DNA of 64,000 nucleotides from Echinococcus granulosus (Eukaryota > Platyhelminthes > Cestoda > Cyclophyllidea > Taeniidae), in assembly GCF_000524195.1 (NCBI RefSeq), contig NW_020170545.1:36918-100917 (forward strand), written 5' to 3'. Numbering within the stretch: position 1 is the first letter of the stretch; each line of letters opens with the position of its first letter. The notes under the pieces are model-generated. The model was not told the origin of the DNA. It did not search any database and saw nothing but the letters and a program-made list of their open reading frames with translations. This document shows positions 38,080-51,140 of the stretch, piece by piece. Position numbers and translations under genes: made by a program.

Positions 38080-38725
38080 TGTAAAGATGCCATTTAGGTG
38101 TACACGCGACACCTCCTACACTCCTCTACTAACTGGATATGGCTAAGCAGCACTGAGATGAGACCAAAGTAGCGAGGAGGAATGGACGCCATACCTCAAC
38201 CCCACGCATTTATTTTAAATGCCGTCATTTGTTATATGACTCTGCTTTTGGGCCAGTAATCTTACCACTAGTGGCCGACGCACAAGATAGTCAGCACATT
38301 CCCCTTCCACCAATACAGTTTCAAAGGGGGAGGAAACTCTATGTACAGTGGAATCGCTAAGATGGACTGGTGACATAGCGATCAAATATCAACTCTTTTG
38401 CATGGAAATTTGATGTCTGGAGTGGCTTGGTCGTGGGTTTTTCTTCCAGTACCAACTGCATTGGAATGGCCAGCTTGGGCTTCTTACTAAGAGGAGCATC
38501 GGCGTCAACGCTTGAAAGGAAAGGGGGCTATGTAGTGCTTGTTCGTTTACCTGTTCGTTTTAGTTTTGGGAGCAATTAAGGCTCCGCCACTTAGCTTCGG
38601 CTATGAGGCATGGCCTTCGGACCATACTAGCAGCCCTCTAGGCTTTTCTGTACGTCGGAAATACACTTTCTGTCCTAGTATGTTGTCTTCCTTTGTCTTC
38701 GTGAAAGATTAAGAGCTTAGTAAGT
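38080..38725 (+). repeat. Interspersed repeat, long form (copy 12, longest)
   Basis: The fullest copy, about 650 bp. It starts near CTAACTGGATATGGCTAAGC, then GGAATGGACGCCATAC, CAGTGGAATCGCTAAGA, AGTACCAACTGCATTGGAAT, GCAATTAAGGCTCCGCC, GGCATGGCCTTCGG, TACTAGCAGCCC and TTTCTGTCCTAGTATG, and ends in TTTGTCTTCGTGAAAGA. Confidence 0.8.
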
Positions 38726-41700
38726 GGTATCATATGGTCTGTTGGAAGGCAGAAGTTATAGTTAGTTTTTATAAATATTTTATTAGAAACAAAGTTTTGC
38801 CTGGTTACATTGTTAACACAATGACTCTATTCTGCGGACGTCTTGACCTTAGAGTTCATTTCACGTTCTTCAATTTGCATTTGAGGGCAAAATTCAGAAT
38901 CTACAGCCGAAAATACACCGTGATCTCGAATGCAAGTTATTTTCTCTCGAGTTCACAGTGCCCTCGAGGGAATAAGCACTCCAACTGGCAGAGGAATTTT
39001 CATCAGCCCTCTACTCTTCCAGCTTTCGAGATGAGACTTGGAGACCCTAGTCTCTCCGTAGCCTCTACTGCCAATCTACCCTCACAATAGGCAGTATTTA
39101 ACGTTTGATTCCAGAATACCGTAGCTTCACTTGTAAATGCCAGGTTACAAATCATGCTTGTGCTTCATAATCCAGTGTTACGCGTGCTATGCCTCCTGAT
39201 ACACAAAAATGAAGTGAAGAGAGTGAAATGAGGTATACGCGGAGGATAAGGTCAACTGAAGTACATAAAGGTAAGTCATCATTAAGAAGATCGAAATGTA
39301 CCTCTAGATGAGTCGCATGAATAGTAGCATTTCACCACTACCTTCCTCAAAACATGCGATAACCGATATTTTTTATCTGTTCACCTTAAAGTACTGCTAT
39401 GAAGCTTTGAAGCACTTTGGGGACTTAATTTTAGGAAAATTTAGCAAAAAAATAAAATTTCCGCAAAAAATCCCTCCCATGAAAATACAATCGATCAAGT
39501 TGATGGGTTGTCAATAAACCAGTCATAGGGGCAAATCAAAACCGATTGTGTAGAAACTGTAAAATAAAATATGATTTTATTATGCAAACATCTAACTGTC
39601 ACGCCTTATTCTAATGAGATGAATGAATGCTAAGGTGAACTTTTGAGTTGAAACGGGGCTTTTAGCATACCAAAAGAGCGACTATATCTCAGGAGTGGGA
39701 ACGGGATTTCATTTTTTATGCATTTCTGTTGCTGCATTCAGGAATATACTCATTCCAGCGTTCAAGTACCACCTGAAAAGCAACCTCTTTGTGGGAAGAT
39801 TCATCATTACAAAGGAAACATCCTAGTATCCCAAGATGCAAAAAGGGGATATGGTAATACCCCCAAGCAGGGTTGAACAGGCTCAGCTCGGCACTGTACT
39901 CGGTGTGTGCTAACTTTCCGGTATTGCAGAGTTCTTGTTTGCGAATGACTGTGCCGTGTTCACCTTACTCACTGAAAAGTTTTGCGTCGATCATGCGTTC
40001 CACGGATGCGCTGTTAGTTCGCAGGAATGACTGCTGCACTGTGGACTGGGAACGACCTACCAAAGCCGGCTTATCAATCCCGTACTATACCTGTAGTCCT
40101 CTGCAAGTGTAGCTATGGGTGAGTTTTGGTTTGACAAGGCACCTCCTCGTTGTATACGCTCACATGTTGCAGTCATTTTTTGCCATATCGGCGAAACTCA
40201 TTTAAGGTGAATTGGCCTGCAGCATTTGGGTGGTGTTAGTGTGTATTTAGGCGCTTTTGTGCCCTAGTAGTGTTATGATCTGGTGTTTGTGTGCATGTGC
40301 TTGGATCCTGTCGAGTTGCTAACCAGCGTCATCAGTGGATAAGATTTTGATACAGATGACCATTTGCTGTCAGGATGGAATAAGTAAGAGAATATAGCTT
40401 ATGCATGTGTGACTAGTAAAGACTGCTGGGGAAAATTTGTGGATCAGCCTCACGTATCTGTCGTGTATGACTGCCCCTGACCTTAATATGAGTAGTAGTA
40501 CACCTGAAGAATGACGACTGTCAGCCAGTCAAGAGAGACAGAGGGGGAGTTCGACGTTCCACAATGTTCTAAAAACTAGCCACGAAAACGGAACCTCATT
40601 AAACATCAAAACATGAGTGTCTTCTGGGGATGCAGGCAATCCCAGAGTTAGCACACCTGTTTAAGAAAACGTGAAATTAAAAGTTCCGTTTTGACTTAAA
40701 CACGCCTGGTACATTTACTAAATTGATCTTGACAACGACGCTGACATAACTTAATCAGCCATGAAGTGCGCAACTTTGATTTTTTTCAAAACAACTTAAC
40801 AGCAATGCAAACACATTCGCGTTTGTATGATCTCAGCAAGCTACACACCTACGCTCGCATTTGCATACTTGGAAGCACACGCAGTGGATGTGTCGATCTG
40901 AGCGCTCGGCGGAAAAAAAACCACGGCTGCAAGCTAAGCTAAGCGTGGCCCAACATTCATTACGCGCTCACTCGTGTCTAAGTTCTAATGACCTGTATGG
41001 AGTAGGGATGAACTGGTTCGTTATTTCATACCGTAGGTATTGGCGTCCGAATCCCCTTATGCTGAAAACTTTCTAAAGCATACGATAATTTGGGAAGTAG
41101 CTATACAGAAGGCCTCAGAGATGGGTAGCACAAGTGGTGTGGGTAGAGCTCCTCTAAAGCTGTTCGAAATTCGAATGGCGAAAGCTGAAAAACGTTCACG
41201 TAGTAATGTACGTTCCTACAAAAGATCATTTTGCTTCTTGTTTTGTAAGTCCTCCTTGACGGATCTTAGGATCACCCTTTCTTTAGTTGTTGGAAGTCGT
41301 CCAAGAAGGCTAAATTCACCATGAGACAGGAGTGATGGACACTTGATGGATAGTTCGTGAGTCACCAGAATCCTGTTGAGGCCACCAATTAGATAAGAAA
41401 GTGGTAGACTTTAGAACAAGTGTCTTTAGTGACTAAAATAATTGTGTGAGCGCAGCGGTGCTGTGTGCGTGTACAACCATGGCGGTTGGCTAGAGAAGGC
41501 CGCCGGAGACCAATTTGTGGCTTGTGTGTGGGTCACTGGGTGACTTATTGACCTTGATCTTAAAGTGAGTGAAGTATCGCATTTAATATGATCCCAATCA
41601 ATCAGGCGACAATAAGCTGCGGGGATCCCGGCACACGATCGCAAACACCTGTTTTAGAGCAGCATTGCAAAAATGGCTTCAATCCCTTCGATCTTGCCCC

Positions 41701-43094
41701 ACGTCTGGCCATTATTCGAGAGTTCTGCTGCGACACCCTCAAGATATAGCCATTCACAGTATGTCTACCTTCTGTGAGGTCTGAGCACAGCTTCCAGTTA
41801 ACTAAATCTGATTTATTTTTTTTGTGGAGCAATTTGCTTGTGTTCCTTACTGTAAAGCTCAAATTGCCTCTAAAACAGTTATTAAACGGGAAGCATAAAA
41901 ATAGATTTAATGCGAATGCACGGAGGGACTGGGATAGTAAAAGCGCAGGCCCATACCACCATTGTGGCAGTAGATTAGCATAAGACTTAAAGGGCGTAGG
42001 CCAATATGCTGTCAAAAAATGTACCCTTCTTCAGGAAATGGCAACCTTGGCGACTCACAACAGGACTATTAAAACTACTTCAATTGTTAATGCAGATTAA
42101 CAGCTCTAGTTAGTATTTATCTTTATGCCTTGAGGTAGGTGCAAAGTGGCACAACGTTTACAACACGATTTCCACATTTTTATTATCAGATGATAAAAAA
42201 TATGAATGTTTGTAAGCACTTATGCGCATATCGATTTTAAAAATGTAACATAAGGCTGGCCATTATAGTAAAACAATCTTCATTGTCAGCTTTGACATTA
42301 TTCATGGAGTTGTGACCGTTTACCATTTACTACTCTCTTCATCCCCTATCAGTATCGTCTTAACCCTGCCAGCTAATTTTCTCCTCCCTCCCTCTGTTGA
42401 ACGCAAACTTGTAGAAGGAGAAGCGATCTTGATCCTGTTACAAAGGGTGAGAAAGCCTGAATATTTACAACTGATTTAGCTGCATCTGGGTCGAGAAAAA
42501 AACTGCATGGACATCCTTGCCGTTTACATGAAACTCACTTAAATGAATAGGAGGCGTTTTGGGGGCAAATAAGATGGGGAAAAGGAAGGCTCACCCGACC
42601 TTGGCGCATAGTGCGTAGGGGCGCGATATGAGGATGTCGGGCTTGACCGTCCGTTAGACATGTAGTAAAGCAGGACCGTATAGAGCTCCTGGCCCGCCCT
42701 GGTTACTAACTTGACCAGCTGACTGAGGGAGTTAATCTTTATGTCGCAGAGCTTCTCAACCATAGTAGGTGGTCGAACTCCGTGTCAGAAGTGGACGGTT
42801 ATGCAGGCGAGCCACGGAAAACAGTTTCTGTCAGATGTTGAAAATGCCTAGGGTACTCCTTATCGTCCTCGCCCGCTTTTTGGTAGTGAAGGGGCAAGTC
42901 TCTAGCGCGAGTCTGCTCTGCCTAGTCAATGCCGATTTGAGTTAAGGCGACACAACATTGCTCTAGGTCAGTGTGGGGGTGACGCCAGCATCTGTTACAG
43001 CTGAAAACAAATTTTGAGGGAGAGCCCAGAGGATGTTGGGTGTTAATAGAGATCAAGGATAGAGGTTGAGGTTAAATTCTGCGGTTTTGAGCCA
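38726..43094. other. Intergenic, no intact gene; possible non-LTR RT scrap
   Basis: About 4.4 kb without a recognised gene. Around 39895-39960 a plus-strand frame reads EFLFANDCAVF, resembling the FADD active-site region of non-LTR reverse transcriptases with one Asp changed to Asn. The surroundings do not extend the match. ORFs at 38734-39090, 41040-41324 and 42539-42763 (minus) have no recognisable domains. Confidence 0.4.
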
Positions 43095-43390
43095 CTCTTC
43101 AAAGTTTATGCTCAACACCGATTACGTTTTGATGGATAACGCGGAAGGCTGACCAAGGGGAGCGTCAAAGTCGACACACAAAAGAGGAGAAAGGCTCTGC
43201 AATACCTTTGCTGTTTAACTTTTGGTATCGATAACGGGATTGCTTTGTGTCGTGGCCATTGTACCTTCGCCAAGTGGGCTGGCCTTTGGGTCATACCGGT
43301 AGTCCCAACCCCTACTGTATAGTAGACATAGTAGACATATATGTTCTGTCAAGGTATTATGTTTTCTTTCGTCTTCAGGTTTGGGAACCA
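43095..43390 (+). repeat. Interspersed repeat, long form, 3' part (copy 13)
   Basis: Contains AACACCGATTACGTTTTGAT, GGCTGACCAAGGGGAGCGTC, TTGTACCTTCGCC, AAGTGGGCTGGCCTTTGGGT, CATACCGGTAGTCCC and TTTCTTTCGTCTTCAGG. It links the long-form body to a clear short-form tail. Confidence 0.8.
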
Positions 43391-46300
43391 AAACAAAGTA
43401 TAACTTCGTCGTACCATGTACTGTTTTCGCTAGTCCAGAATGCATGAGAAAGGAATTCTTAGAGTCAACGCGATGATCCTGGACCCTGAAGACCTTTTAG
43501 TAAGACTGTTCCTTCTCACAAAACCATTGTGCACTGGAAATTCATGTCCAAAATTTGTTTAAAATAAGTACCCTCCATCGGTAGGTTTTATTTCGAGCAT
43601 CGCGTATGGAATGGTACTTGTTTTGCTTATGTCTGCGAGTCGGTTTCTCTATAGACATAAGTGTAAGCTACTTTCAAAGTTGCATAGCTTAAAACCTCTT
43701 CCAAAGCAAATGAGGGGCTGCAATAAAATTGAGGTTCCTCTAGTAATCGCCACGCTTTGCAGGCCGCATCAAGGCCCTGGCTGTGTTTGCATGTATCGAA
43801 GTCTACGACATTGCGCCCGTTCTTTTATGCCCCTTAAATTAGAATCCCGTAACACACCCGATCCCCAAAAGAATGGTGCAAACCTGCGAGGCAAGGAGGA
43901 AGCCTAAGAGTGGCATAATGGAGCGTGTGGAATGACAAGGTTTGATCTGTTATGTGCTCAGTTGAGCTATCAGTGAGCACACATCTCCACGTGACGGTCT
44001 GCTGACATGCCTCATGTTTGTCTAGTCTCGTGCAGCTCCTCTCAGGGTAACTAATTTTCCGCTCAAGGTGCCGTATAATAGCAGTGTCTCCTGACCTCTC
44101 TCAAAGTGGCCACTGAAACGTTTGCATAGTGAAGAGGTAGATAGTTTTTGCAAAATTTATTTTTTTATCAAATAGGCAATAAAATCACCCTCAAAAAAGA
44201 ACGCCTTAAGTCAGAACACTTGTGTATTTTGTAGGACAAGCAATTCATAAACGTTATGTGCAACAGGTTTGAATGAGTCCGTTAGGCTAGAGGCCGTCAG
44301 TAAATAAGAGCCTCCCAACTGAAAGGACGCTGTCAGCCCCCGAAAGGGTACGTACTCGGAACATACATAGCCGTGATTCCTGTACCCCATTTACTATCCC
44401 TACCCAACTCATCTACTCTTTCCAAGGGTATGAAGTCTGAGGTGGCAGAGAGACAAGCCTAGACCTATCACAATTATTCCATTTTTTTGCTGCCAATGTC
44501 GAAGTTAGCTTGTTGGAGTGGGTGTACAAGGTTTGTTTCCAAAAATGGCAATTCTAGAATAAGCTGTGGCGAATTTTTAAAAGTTACTGGTGTACAATAT
44601 GAAAAATGCAAGACCAATTGTCAAAAAGGTGCTTTTATGTTACCTCACTGAAACTAACTTCTGATATACATCAGGTGATATTCCATAGGTTTCTTTTTGA
44701 TCTGATTAGCGGGATTCGGATAATACTTAAATAACCAAAAATAGCGAATTTTATAAAAGACCTAAAAATTGAGTGTCACTTCACTGTCAGAATTGGTCAC
44801 TCTTCAGACAATACGGTTAGAAAAGGCTTTTTTGAACATTGAGGTGTCCACATCCGATTATCAGTCACGCAACAATGATGAGACAACTGTAAATGACTTT
44901 TTAGGCCTTGGTTAGGGCATTTCCAGCTGGCAAAAACAATTGTTGGCATTTCCGAGTACATAGGTTTCAAATGAAATCAAATGGGAATAGTACCGCTACT
45001 TTGGGATGTGGGAGGATGCTGTTTGCTTTACTGATGAAGAACATTACGCAACTTGGTTCAGCTACATGTAAAATCAGTAGTGATGATCCAAGTAAAACAT
45101 TTATTTTCACTTTATTTCATCGATTCAATGTGCATTGAGAGGCGTCGAGAAATTTGCTTGAGAGGAAGTTTAAAGCCTGGCAAAGTTTTAATTGTGGGGC
45201 AAAATGGGCCACCTGAAAGCACCTTATCAGCATTCCCATAATGACCTAGATGCTTTCCTTGACCCATTTTACTGCCTCTTTGCTAGCATAAAATAAAGCC
45301 CAATGTGTTGGATTGACTGACTTTTTGGCCTGGATTCCTGGTTTATTAGGGGCCTGAAATAACCGCGAAATTGGAGTTAATCGCCAACATTCATTGAAAA
45401 AACCATATTTTGGAAATATTCTTATAGGGAAAATGCAAAAGAACAAGTAAAGCAGATTTTGTGGTATTTAAGTCTGAGGAATAAGCCTTTAGAAAAGAAT
45501 TATCACAAGCGAAATGAGTACTATCGTCAAAGTGGAACGTTATGCACCGCGTATGGCCTGGCATCATGACAAGAATTAGCATTCTAGACCGATCAAGTGC
45601 TATGTGACCTTTTACGTGTTAAATCTACCCTACACCTACCCGTTACAGGAGACGACGCCAGTACTGTAGCACATGCCGGATGCAGAAGTTAACTAAGGCG
45701 CGGTGACTAAGCCACCACCACGTCAGCACAAATGGAGCGGCTGGTCAGCATCCACGCGTGCATCACCTCGTCGTGGGTGTATCTGCGCCTCTAGGCCTCA
45801 GCTGACCTGTGCTCAGGCGCGTGCAGACAAAGCACAGTCTACCCTGCTGCAAGTGCAAAACATCGATATTCTGGACTCACAAGTGCGAATTACGCGCTAT
45901 TGGCAACGGGCGCACTTTAGCTGCGTGCGGCAAACCACTAACCAATCAATCAGTTGATCAATACTTTCCTGCGTGTTCATGCAGTTCTGTTAGTTAGATA
46001 CAAACAAAAAATCACAAGAATGATAAAATGTAACTAAAATATAACCTAGTGAAAAAACAAGTAGAATTTTTTGAGCTTAATTAGGGCGTTATTTACAAAT
46101 TAGTTAAATTGTACTATGAGCATTGATAGTGCTGACTGTTCGTATTTGCTTGCTCTAACGAATGAGAAGTGACTTCTTGCGTACTCATCGATCTGCATAG
46201 CCGACAAGAACAACACTGTTGAGTGATAAGTGATCGAGTCCTTAAAAACGGAAAACTATTCTCCAGAATGGCGTTTGTGTGCGGGTCTCTTTTATCACCT

Positions 46301-46714
46301 ACTGAAATGAATGTTTGCTTTAGTGTACTTTTCTGGTCTATGGCAATGATGGTTTTATCAGCTTTGACCCTTGGGTCAGAGGCCCAAAGATGACAAAACA
46401 TTGGGATTGTTAACTTCCATGTTACTTATAATACTTGCAAAAAGGCGTCAAATGTCAATCCCAAATGATTAATCATCACTTTCGCTTTTTGGCTTTATAG
46501 TAGAGCAAACACTTTTGCTAGTGCAATCATCGAGTCATGATGAAGGGCGATGGCAAAATTCCCTATATTTGTAGATCATGGGGGTATCTGTGGTGGACGC
46601 TTCCATTCAAATAGGCGTCGTGTTGGCCATGGTTCCACCTTAAAGGCATTACTAATAGCAATTCTCTCAAAAAAAATTTTCACAACAAAAGTTTTAAATT
46701 GCGATGCGTCTGAT
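43391..46714. other. Intergenic, no gene recognised
   Basis: No gene recognised. A GC-richer patch at 45640-45960 stands out from the AT-rich background and may be a separate repeat or a CpG-rich relic; no domain is readable. Confidence 0.4.
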
Positions 46715-46910
46715 GGCATTATAGCGTCCTGAGTCTTACCTGAAGACGAAAGAAATGATAATACTGGGATGGGTTACGAAATGCCGACGTGTTAAAGGGT
46801 TGGAGGGCCACTGGGACGGCCTGGACACCATCCCCCTAAGCGAAATTTTGAAGGGGGAGTTTTAATGTGCCTGAGAAACCAAAATGAAGGCTTAACAATT
46901 ATTGTTTTCA
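46715..46910 (-). repeat. Interspersed repeat, short form (copy 14)
   Basis: Reverse-oriented: ATAGCGTCCTGAGTCTTACC, TGAAGACGAAAGAAATGATA, ATACTGGGATG and AACCAAAATGAAGGCTTAAC. Confidence 0.7.
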
Positions 46911-47329
46911 AAATCAAATAATAGCCGAAGTTAGATACTTTAATTTTATGCAACGTACCAATCACGAATCAGCCCATACGGTAATTTGCGTCCATGCTAA
47001 TTGACAATGTGAGAACGAGTGTGGACACTTTGATCCCTTTGAAGTATTGGATCAAACTATCACGCATTGTGAAATAAAAGTGACATGATAGGGTTTAGAA
47101 CTGTGAATAAGAACCATAATTCCGTGTAGTTCGCGGAGTGCCCTTTCTACTTGTAGCAAACTGAGTACTTCGTAAATCAAATTAAGCATGGACTATAACT
47201 TTAGAAACTTTACCCCCACAAAATTAGAAAGTGGGAGTTATGGTGCTGTGGCACTGTATTTGAATGTATGGACTCTCGAGTCTCTGTGGATTTTGTTTTA
47301 GGTAGGCGGCATGATCTTATGGGTATGAC
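46911..47329. other. Intergenic, no gene recognised
   Basis: Nothing supportable seen. Confidence 0.4.
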
Positions 47330-47770
47330 CAACTCCTCTCAACCAACCTGCACCTTGGTGACGGATCTCTGATTCTACTGTTATGGACTAGACCCGTGGA
47401 AGAAATCGTGGCGACGTATTAGTCCCAACGGCAAGATAACCTAGGGGTAACAATTCATAACAATTGCACTCATTACAGAGCATTGTCAAACCTTTGGCAA
47501 TACGAAGCCAACGAATACCTCCTCCCCCTTCAATTTACCCTCCAATACAGTACACACATAGTACGGAATTCCCGGTAGAGTGGAATTACCTAAATGCATC
47601 TTCGATGCTGAGAACAGATGTCCTCTCCCCAGTATGACAACTCAGTGACTCCTATTCTTAACTCGTGAGTGTATTGTAACAGAGCGACTACGTTGTGATG
47701 ACCGGGGCAAAAAGATGACAACGCAGAGAAACAGAGACGACACTCTAAATGCGAAGAAGGCTACATGGAA
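47330..47770 (+). repeat. Interspersed repeat, long form, 5' part (copy 15)
   Basis: Contains CCTCCCCCTTCAATTTACCC, GTAGAGTGGAATTACCTAAA and GAGCGACTACGTTGTGATGA, matching the body of the copies at 33190 and 38080. The usual short-form tail is missing here. Confidence 0.65.
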
Positions 47771-48239
47771 ATTTGATATTCTATTGGACTCTATGTTGAA
47801 CTAGGCGGGACTTGTCAGACTCAGCAAGCTGTACTCCTGTTTGGCAGCATGGCTCTCTCACCATGACTATATCCTCCGCATTCTCCCTCACGTTGGAAAT
47901 AAATCATACTGACATGGCTCAATACAACTTTGGGGAAGAGCTGGATCACGATATTTACAAGGGTAGTTTTGCGCCTTTTGGGGAAACGGATATTTATAAA
48001 TCTTTGCCGCTACTTAGGGTTTACCACAAATTATCTTCGTTGAAATCCTCCAGAATACATACGTTACGGTAATTCGAGGGGAAAGTTGTGGCCATCTTTG
48101 GAATACTTTAATAAATCGAGAAAGCTATTTTAAATGATTTTCCATTCTTTTAGAAGTGAAAGTAGACTTTGTTCCCCACTGACTGTTCTAAAAATACATT
48201 AAATACACTTATCATGATTTGCCGTTTATTTCATTTACA
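47771..48239. other. Intergenic, no gene recognised
   Basis: An 86-codon plus-strand ORF at 47812-48072 has no recognisable domain and no splice context; not called. Confidence 0.35.
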
Positions 48240-48350
48240 CGGGTCCTTAAGTCTGCGCAAATTGCGCGTTTGACTTGCGGCATGTCCTCTGGGTCATGCT
48301 GGTGGCCTTCCAGCACTTCTATGCATTAGTAATATACGTTTTTCATAGTA
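48240..48350 (+). repeat. Interspersed repeat, short-form fragment (copy 16)
   Basis: Contains GGGTCCTTAAGTCTGCG, GCGGCATGTCCTCTGGGTCA, TGCTGGTGGCCTTCCAG and GCATTAGTAATATACG. Confidence 0.55.
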
Positions 48351-48589
48351 CTGAAGCAGCAGCGGCAAGCCAACCTGGTGCAAAAGTACACTCATTCAGA
48401 TCAAGCATTGCCTGCATCAAAGTTATAAAACTTGCATTTGAATAAGGGCTCACGATAGAAATAAATTGATTTAGACCAAATTTTAGGGGCTTATAATATG
48501 GTTCCCTGTGTTCAGTAAAGGTGTGCTGTATCAAAACTATGGATCGTAAGGTTAGTCGTGGCACTTAATACTACTTGGTTGCCAATTTG

Positions 48590-48715
48590 CTTAACTGCGT
48601 GTGTCTCTGAGTCGTCTCAGATTGTACGTCTACTCTGTGGCACAACCTTTGGGCCATGCTGGCAGCCTCCCAGTCATTCGGCGCATTAGTGATACAGGCT
48701 CTCCACAATATCTTA
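48590..48715 (+). repeat. Interspersed repeat, short-form fragment (copy 17)
   Basis: Contains CTGTGGCACAACCTTTGGGC, CATGCTGGCAGCCTCCCAG and GCATTAGTGATACAGG. It resembles the fragment at 48240 in direct orientation, so the two may be a local duplication. Confidence 0.55.
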
Positions 48716-49048
48716 GCTTGTTACCGCTTCAGAGGAAAAACATGGGTGTTTGAACTAACCGTTGTAACATTAATACTTGCTTTAAGACGTACCGTTTGGC
48801 CGAACTCTGTCATTGTGTGTCAGTAATCCATAGCTTAAATCTAGAATTGTACGCGTAAATTCGACGCCACTCTTAGTGCATATCAAAAAACTTTCAGCAA
48901 TAAATTTTTCAAATTATTCATTCGTGATGGCAAAAACCTTGTGTTATAACATTTCAAATAAATCATTGAAATGTGCCAAATAACTTAATTAGGTTTGGCG
49001 CGCGGTACCCAGTTTTGTCTCTTTTGTTGGTTTGTTCTGTCTATCGGT

Positions 49049-51140
49049 ATGTCTGGAACTCCTGCTTCGGGCCCAGTGGGCACTTTGAATCCACAAACTG
49101 CTACATCTACCATACCTCCTGTATCAAATCCTAAAAACAAGGAAATTTACAAATACGAAGCGCCCTGGAATATCTACTCTCTTAATTGGTCACTGCGACA
49201 GGATAAACGCTTTCGTCTAGCGGTTGGAAGTTTTATCGAGGAATACAACAATAAAATTCAAATAATCACTCTCGATGAGGAACAGGGTGAATTTGTCGCC
49301 CAGCCTGCTTTTAATCACTACTATCCAGCCACGAAAGTAATGTGGATGCCAGACCCAAAAGGCAACTGTCCGGATTTACTGGCTACGAGTGGGGATTATC
49401 TCCGCATATGGAAAGTATCTGAAAATCCCACAAAACTAGAATGTACACTTAATAATAACCAATCTACCGGTTTCTGTGCGCCACTGACCTCCTTCGATTG
49501 GAATGAAGCTGATCCGACAATTATTGGTGCTTCCAGTGTGGATACAACGTGCACGATTTGGGGGTTAGAGGTGGTTCAACAACTTTTTTTTCCAGCTGAT
49601 TTATTTAGACTCAACAAGCTATTGGACGAACTCGAAATGTTAATGGTCATGTTAAAACGCAAGTAATTGCCCATGACAAGGAGGTTTACGATATAGCCTT
49701 CAGTCGCGCAACTGGTAATCGAGATATTTTTGCTAGTGTTGGTAAGTTTTGCCTCCTTCATTAATCGTATTGCCGTACGATGAGGATGGTTTAACGCAGG
49801 AAGAGGAGAGCATCATTGTTGATTGTTCTTATTATTAACACCACTCACTGCTCTGGCGTACTGATAGATTTTGAGGCCATAAATGGATATCTTAGTCATT
49901 AGAGAAGCTACTTTTCTTATAAGCCTCCATTAATGATCCATTATTCTATCTCCCAGGTGCGGATGGGTCAGTGCGTCTCTTCGATCTTCGGAATCTCCTG
50001 ACATCCACCATAATTTATGAGAATCGTAACCGGACCCCACTTTTGCGTCTGGCGTGGAATCGACAGGACCCCAATTATATCGCCACCTTTGCAATGGACT
50101 CTAAGGAGGTAGGTTCACGAATCATGGCTCCGGATTGATGGGTGGGAAGATGAAGTGGATGAATAGACATATGATTATAAGAGTCATTTAAGTCAAATCG
50201 GTGCATTTGAGTCCATGAGAGACATGAAATAATACATAGCAGGAAATGGGAACCGCATTTGTATTCCTATGTGGTTCATCACCAATACTGCGACGTCTAA
50301 CTTATGCCTAAAGGACAGATTCGCCATCGAGAATTTATTTACATATTTGAAACATCCTAGAGGAGCATGCAGAAGGCGCACTCCAACTTTTCAGTTATGC
50401 ACACTTTTGCGTTAGCAAATAATTGTGTCGTGTTCATAGTTCCCACTGAAATGCTTGTCTCTTCTGCGGTTCCACCGCAGCTCATGCGTCGATCAGGCGT
50501 TCTACATTCTGATAAACGCTTGCAAGAATGAGTAACTCACTTTTGAGGCTGTTTGACGTCTCCGTTGACAAGGTGCTTGATTTATCATCCACTATACGCT
50601 TCCTACACCCACTCACCATTATCATTCTCCCCCCCTGTCTTGATGATTGGTGTCAGGACTGGGCTGGACTCGGCTTGCCCACGGTATCTGCGCAGGCACG
50701 CATTACAGGTTCTAGTACCATTCTGTTGATTCTCTACTTCGGATTTATTAGTTTGAATCGGCCCCTCCTTGCGGATTAGTTTATGAATGAAAAAAATTAG
50801 GGAATGGGTGGATGAATCTCTTTACCCATTCCAAGCATCCCTACTATAGGTAACCATACTGGACCTCCGTGTTCTCTCCACACCAATGGCCACGTTGGAT
50901 AACCACCGGGGTTATCTAAACGGACTGGCCTGGGCGCCGCACTCGAGCTGTCACATTTGCACTGCTGGCGAGGACTGCCTGGCGCTGATTTGGGACATAC
51001 AGTCGATGCCAAGGGCAATCGAGGACCCAATTTTGGCCTACACAGCGGCAGCGGAAATAAACCAGATCCAGTGGAGCGCTCTTCAACCTGACTGGATTGC
51101 AATCTGCTATCAAAATTGCCTGGAGATATTGCGTATTTAG
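49049..51140 (+). CDS. DCAF7: DCAF7/WDR68 WD40 scaffold protein
   Basis: Four exons: 49049-49570, 49609-49741, 49957-50108, 50850-51140; 365 aa against about 342 in vertebrates. After a Pro/Thr-rich N-terminal extension the protein follows DCAF7 throughout: [133 protein letters not shown] and [17 protein letters not shown]. These are the blades of a WD40 propeller. DCAF7 is a scaffold for DYRK1 and HIPK kinases and a DDB1-CUL4-associated factor. Intron 1 is 38 nt (GTGGTT...TTTAG) with an upstream CCAG decoy that would break the frame. ATG 49049 is preferred over the in-frame ATG at 48995, which would add a hydrophobic non-conserved stretch. Confidence 0.95.

Noticed and set aside
39885..39970. 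FANDCAVF resembling a non-LTR reverse transcriptase active site
   Set aside because: Only about ten residues fit, one catalytic Asp is changed and the flanks do not continue the domain, so it is too little to call an element.
44908..45241. Overlapping ORFs considered as a possible transposase remnant
   Set aside because: Compared mentally with mariner and ISXO2-like transposases; no catalytic motif or continuous similarity could be established.
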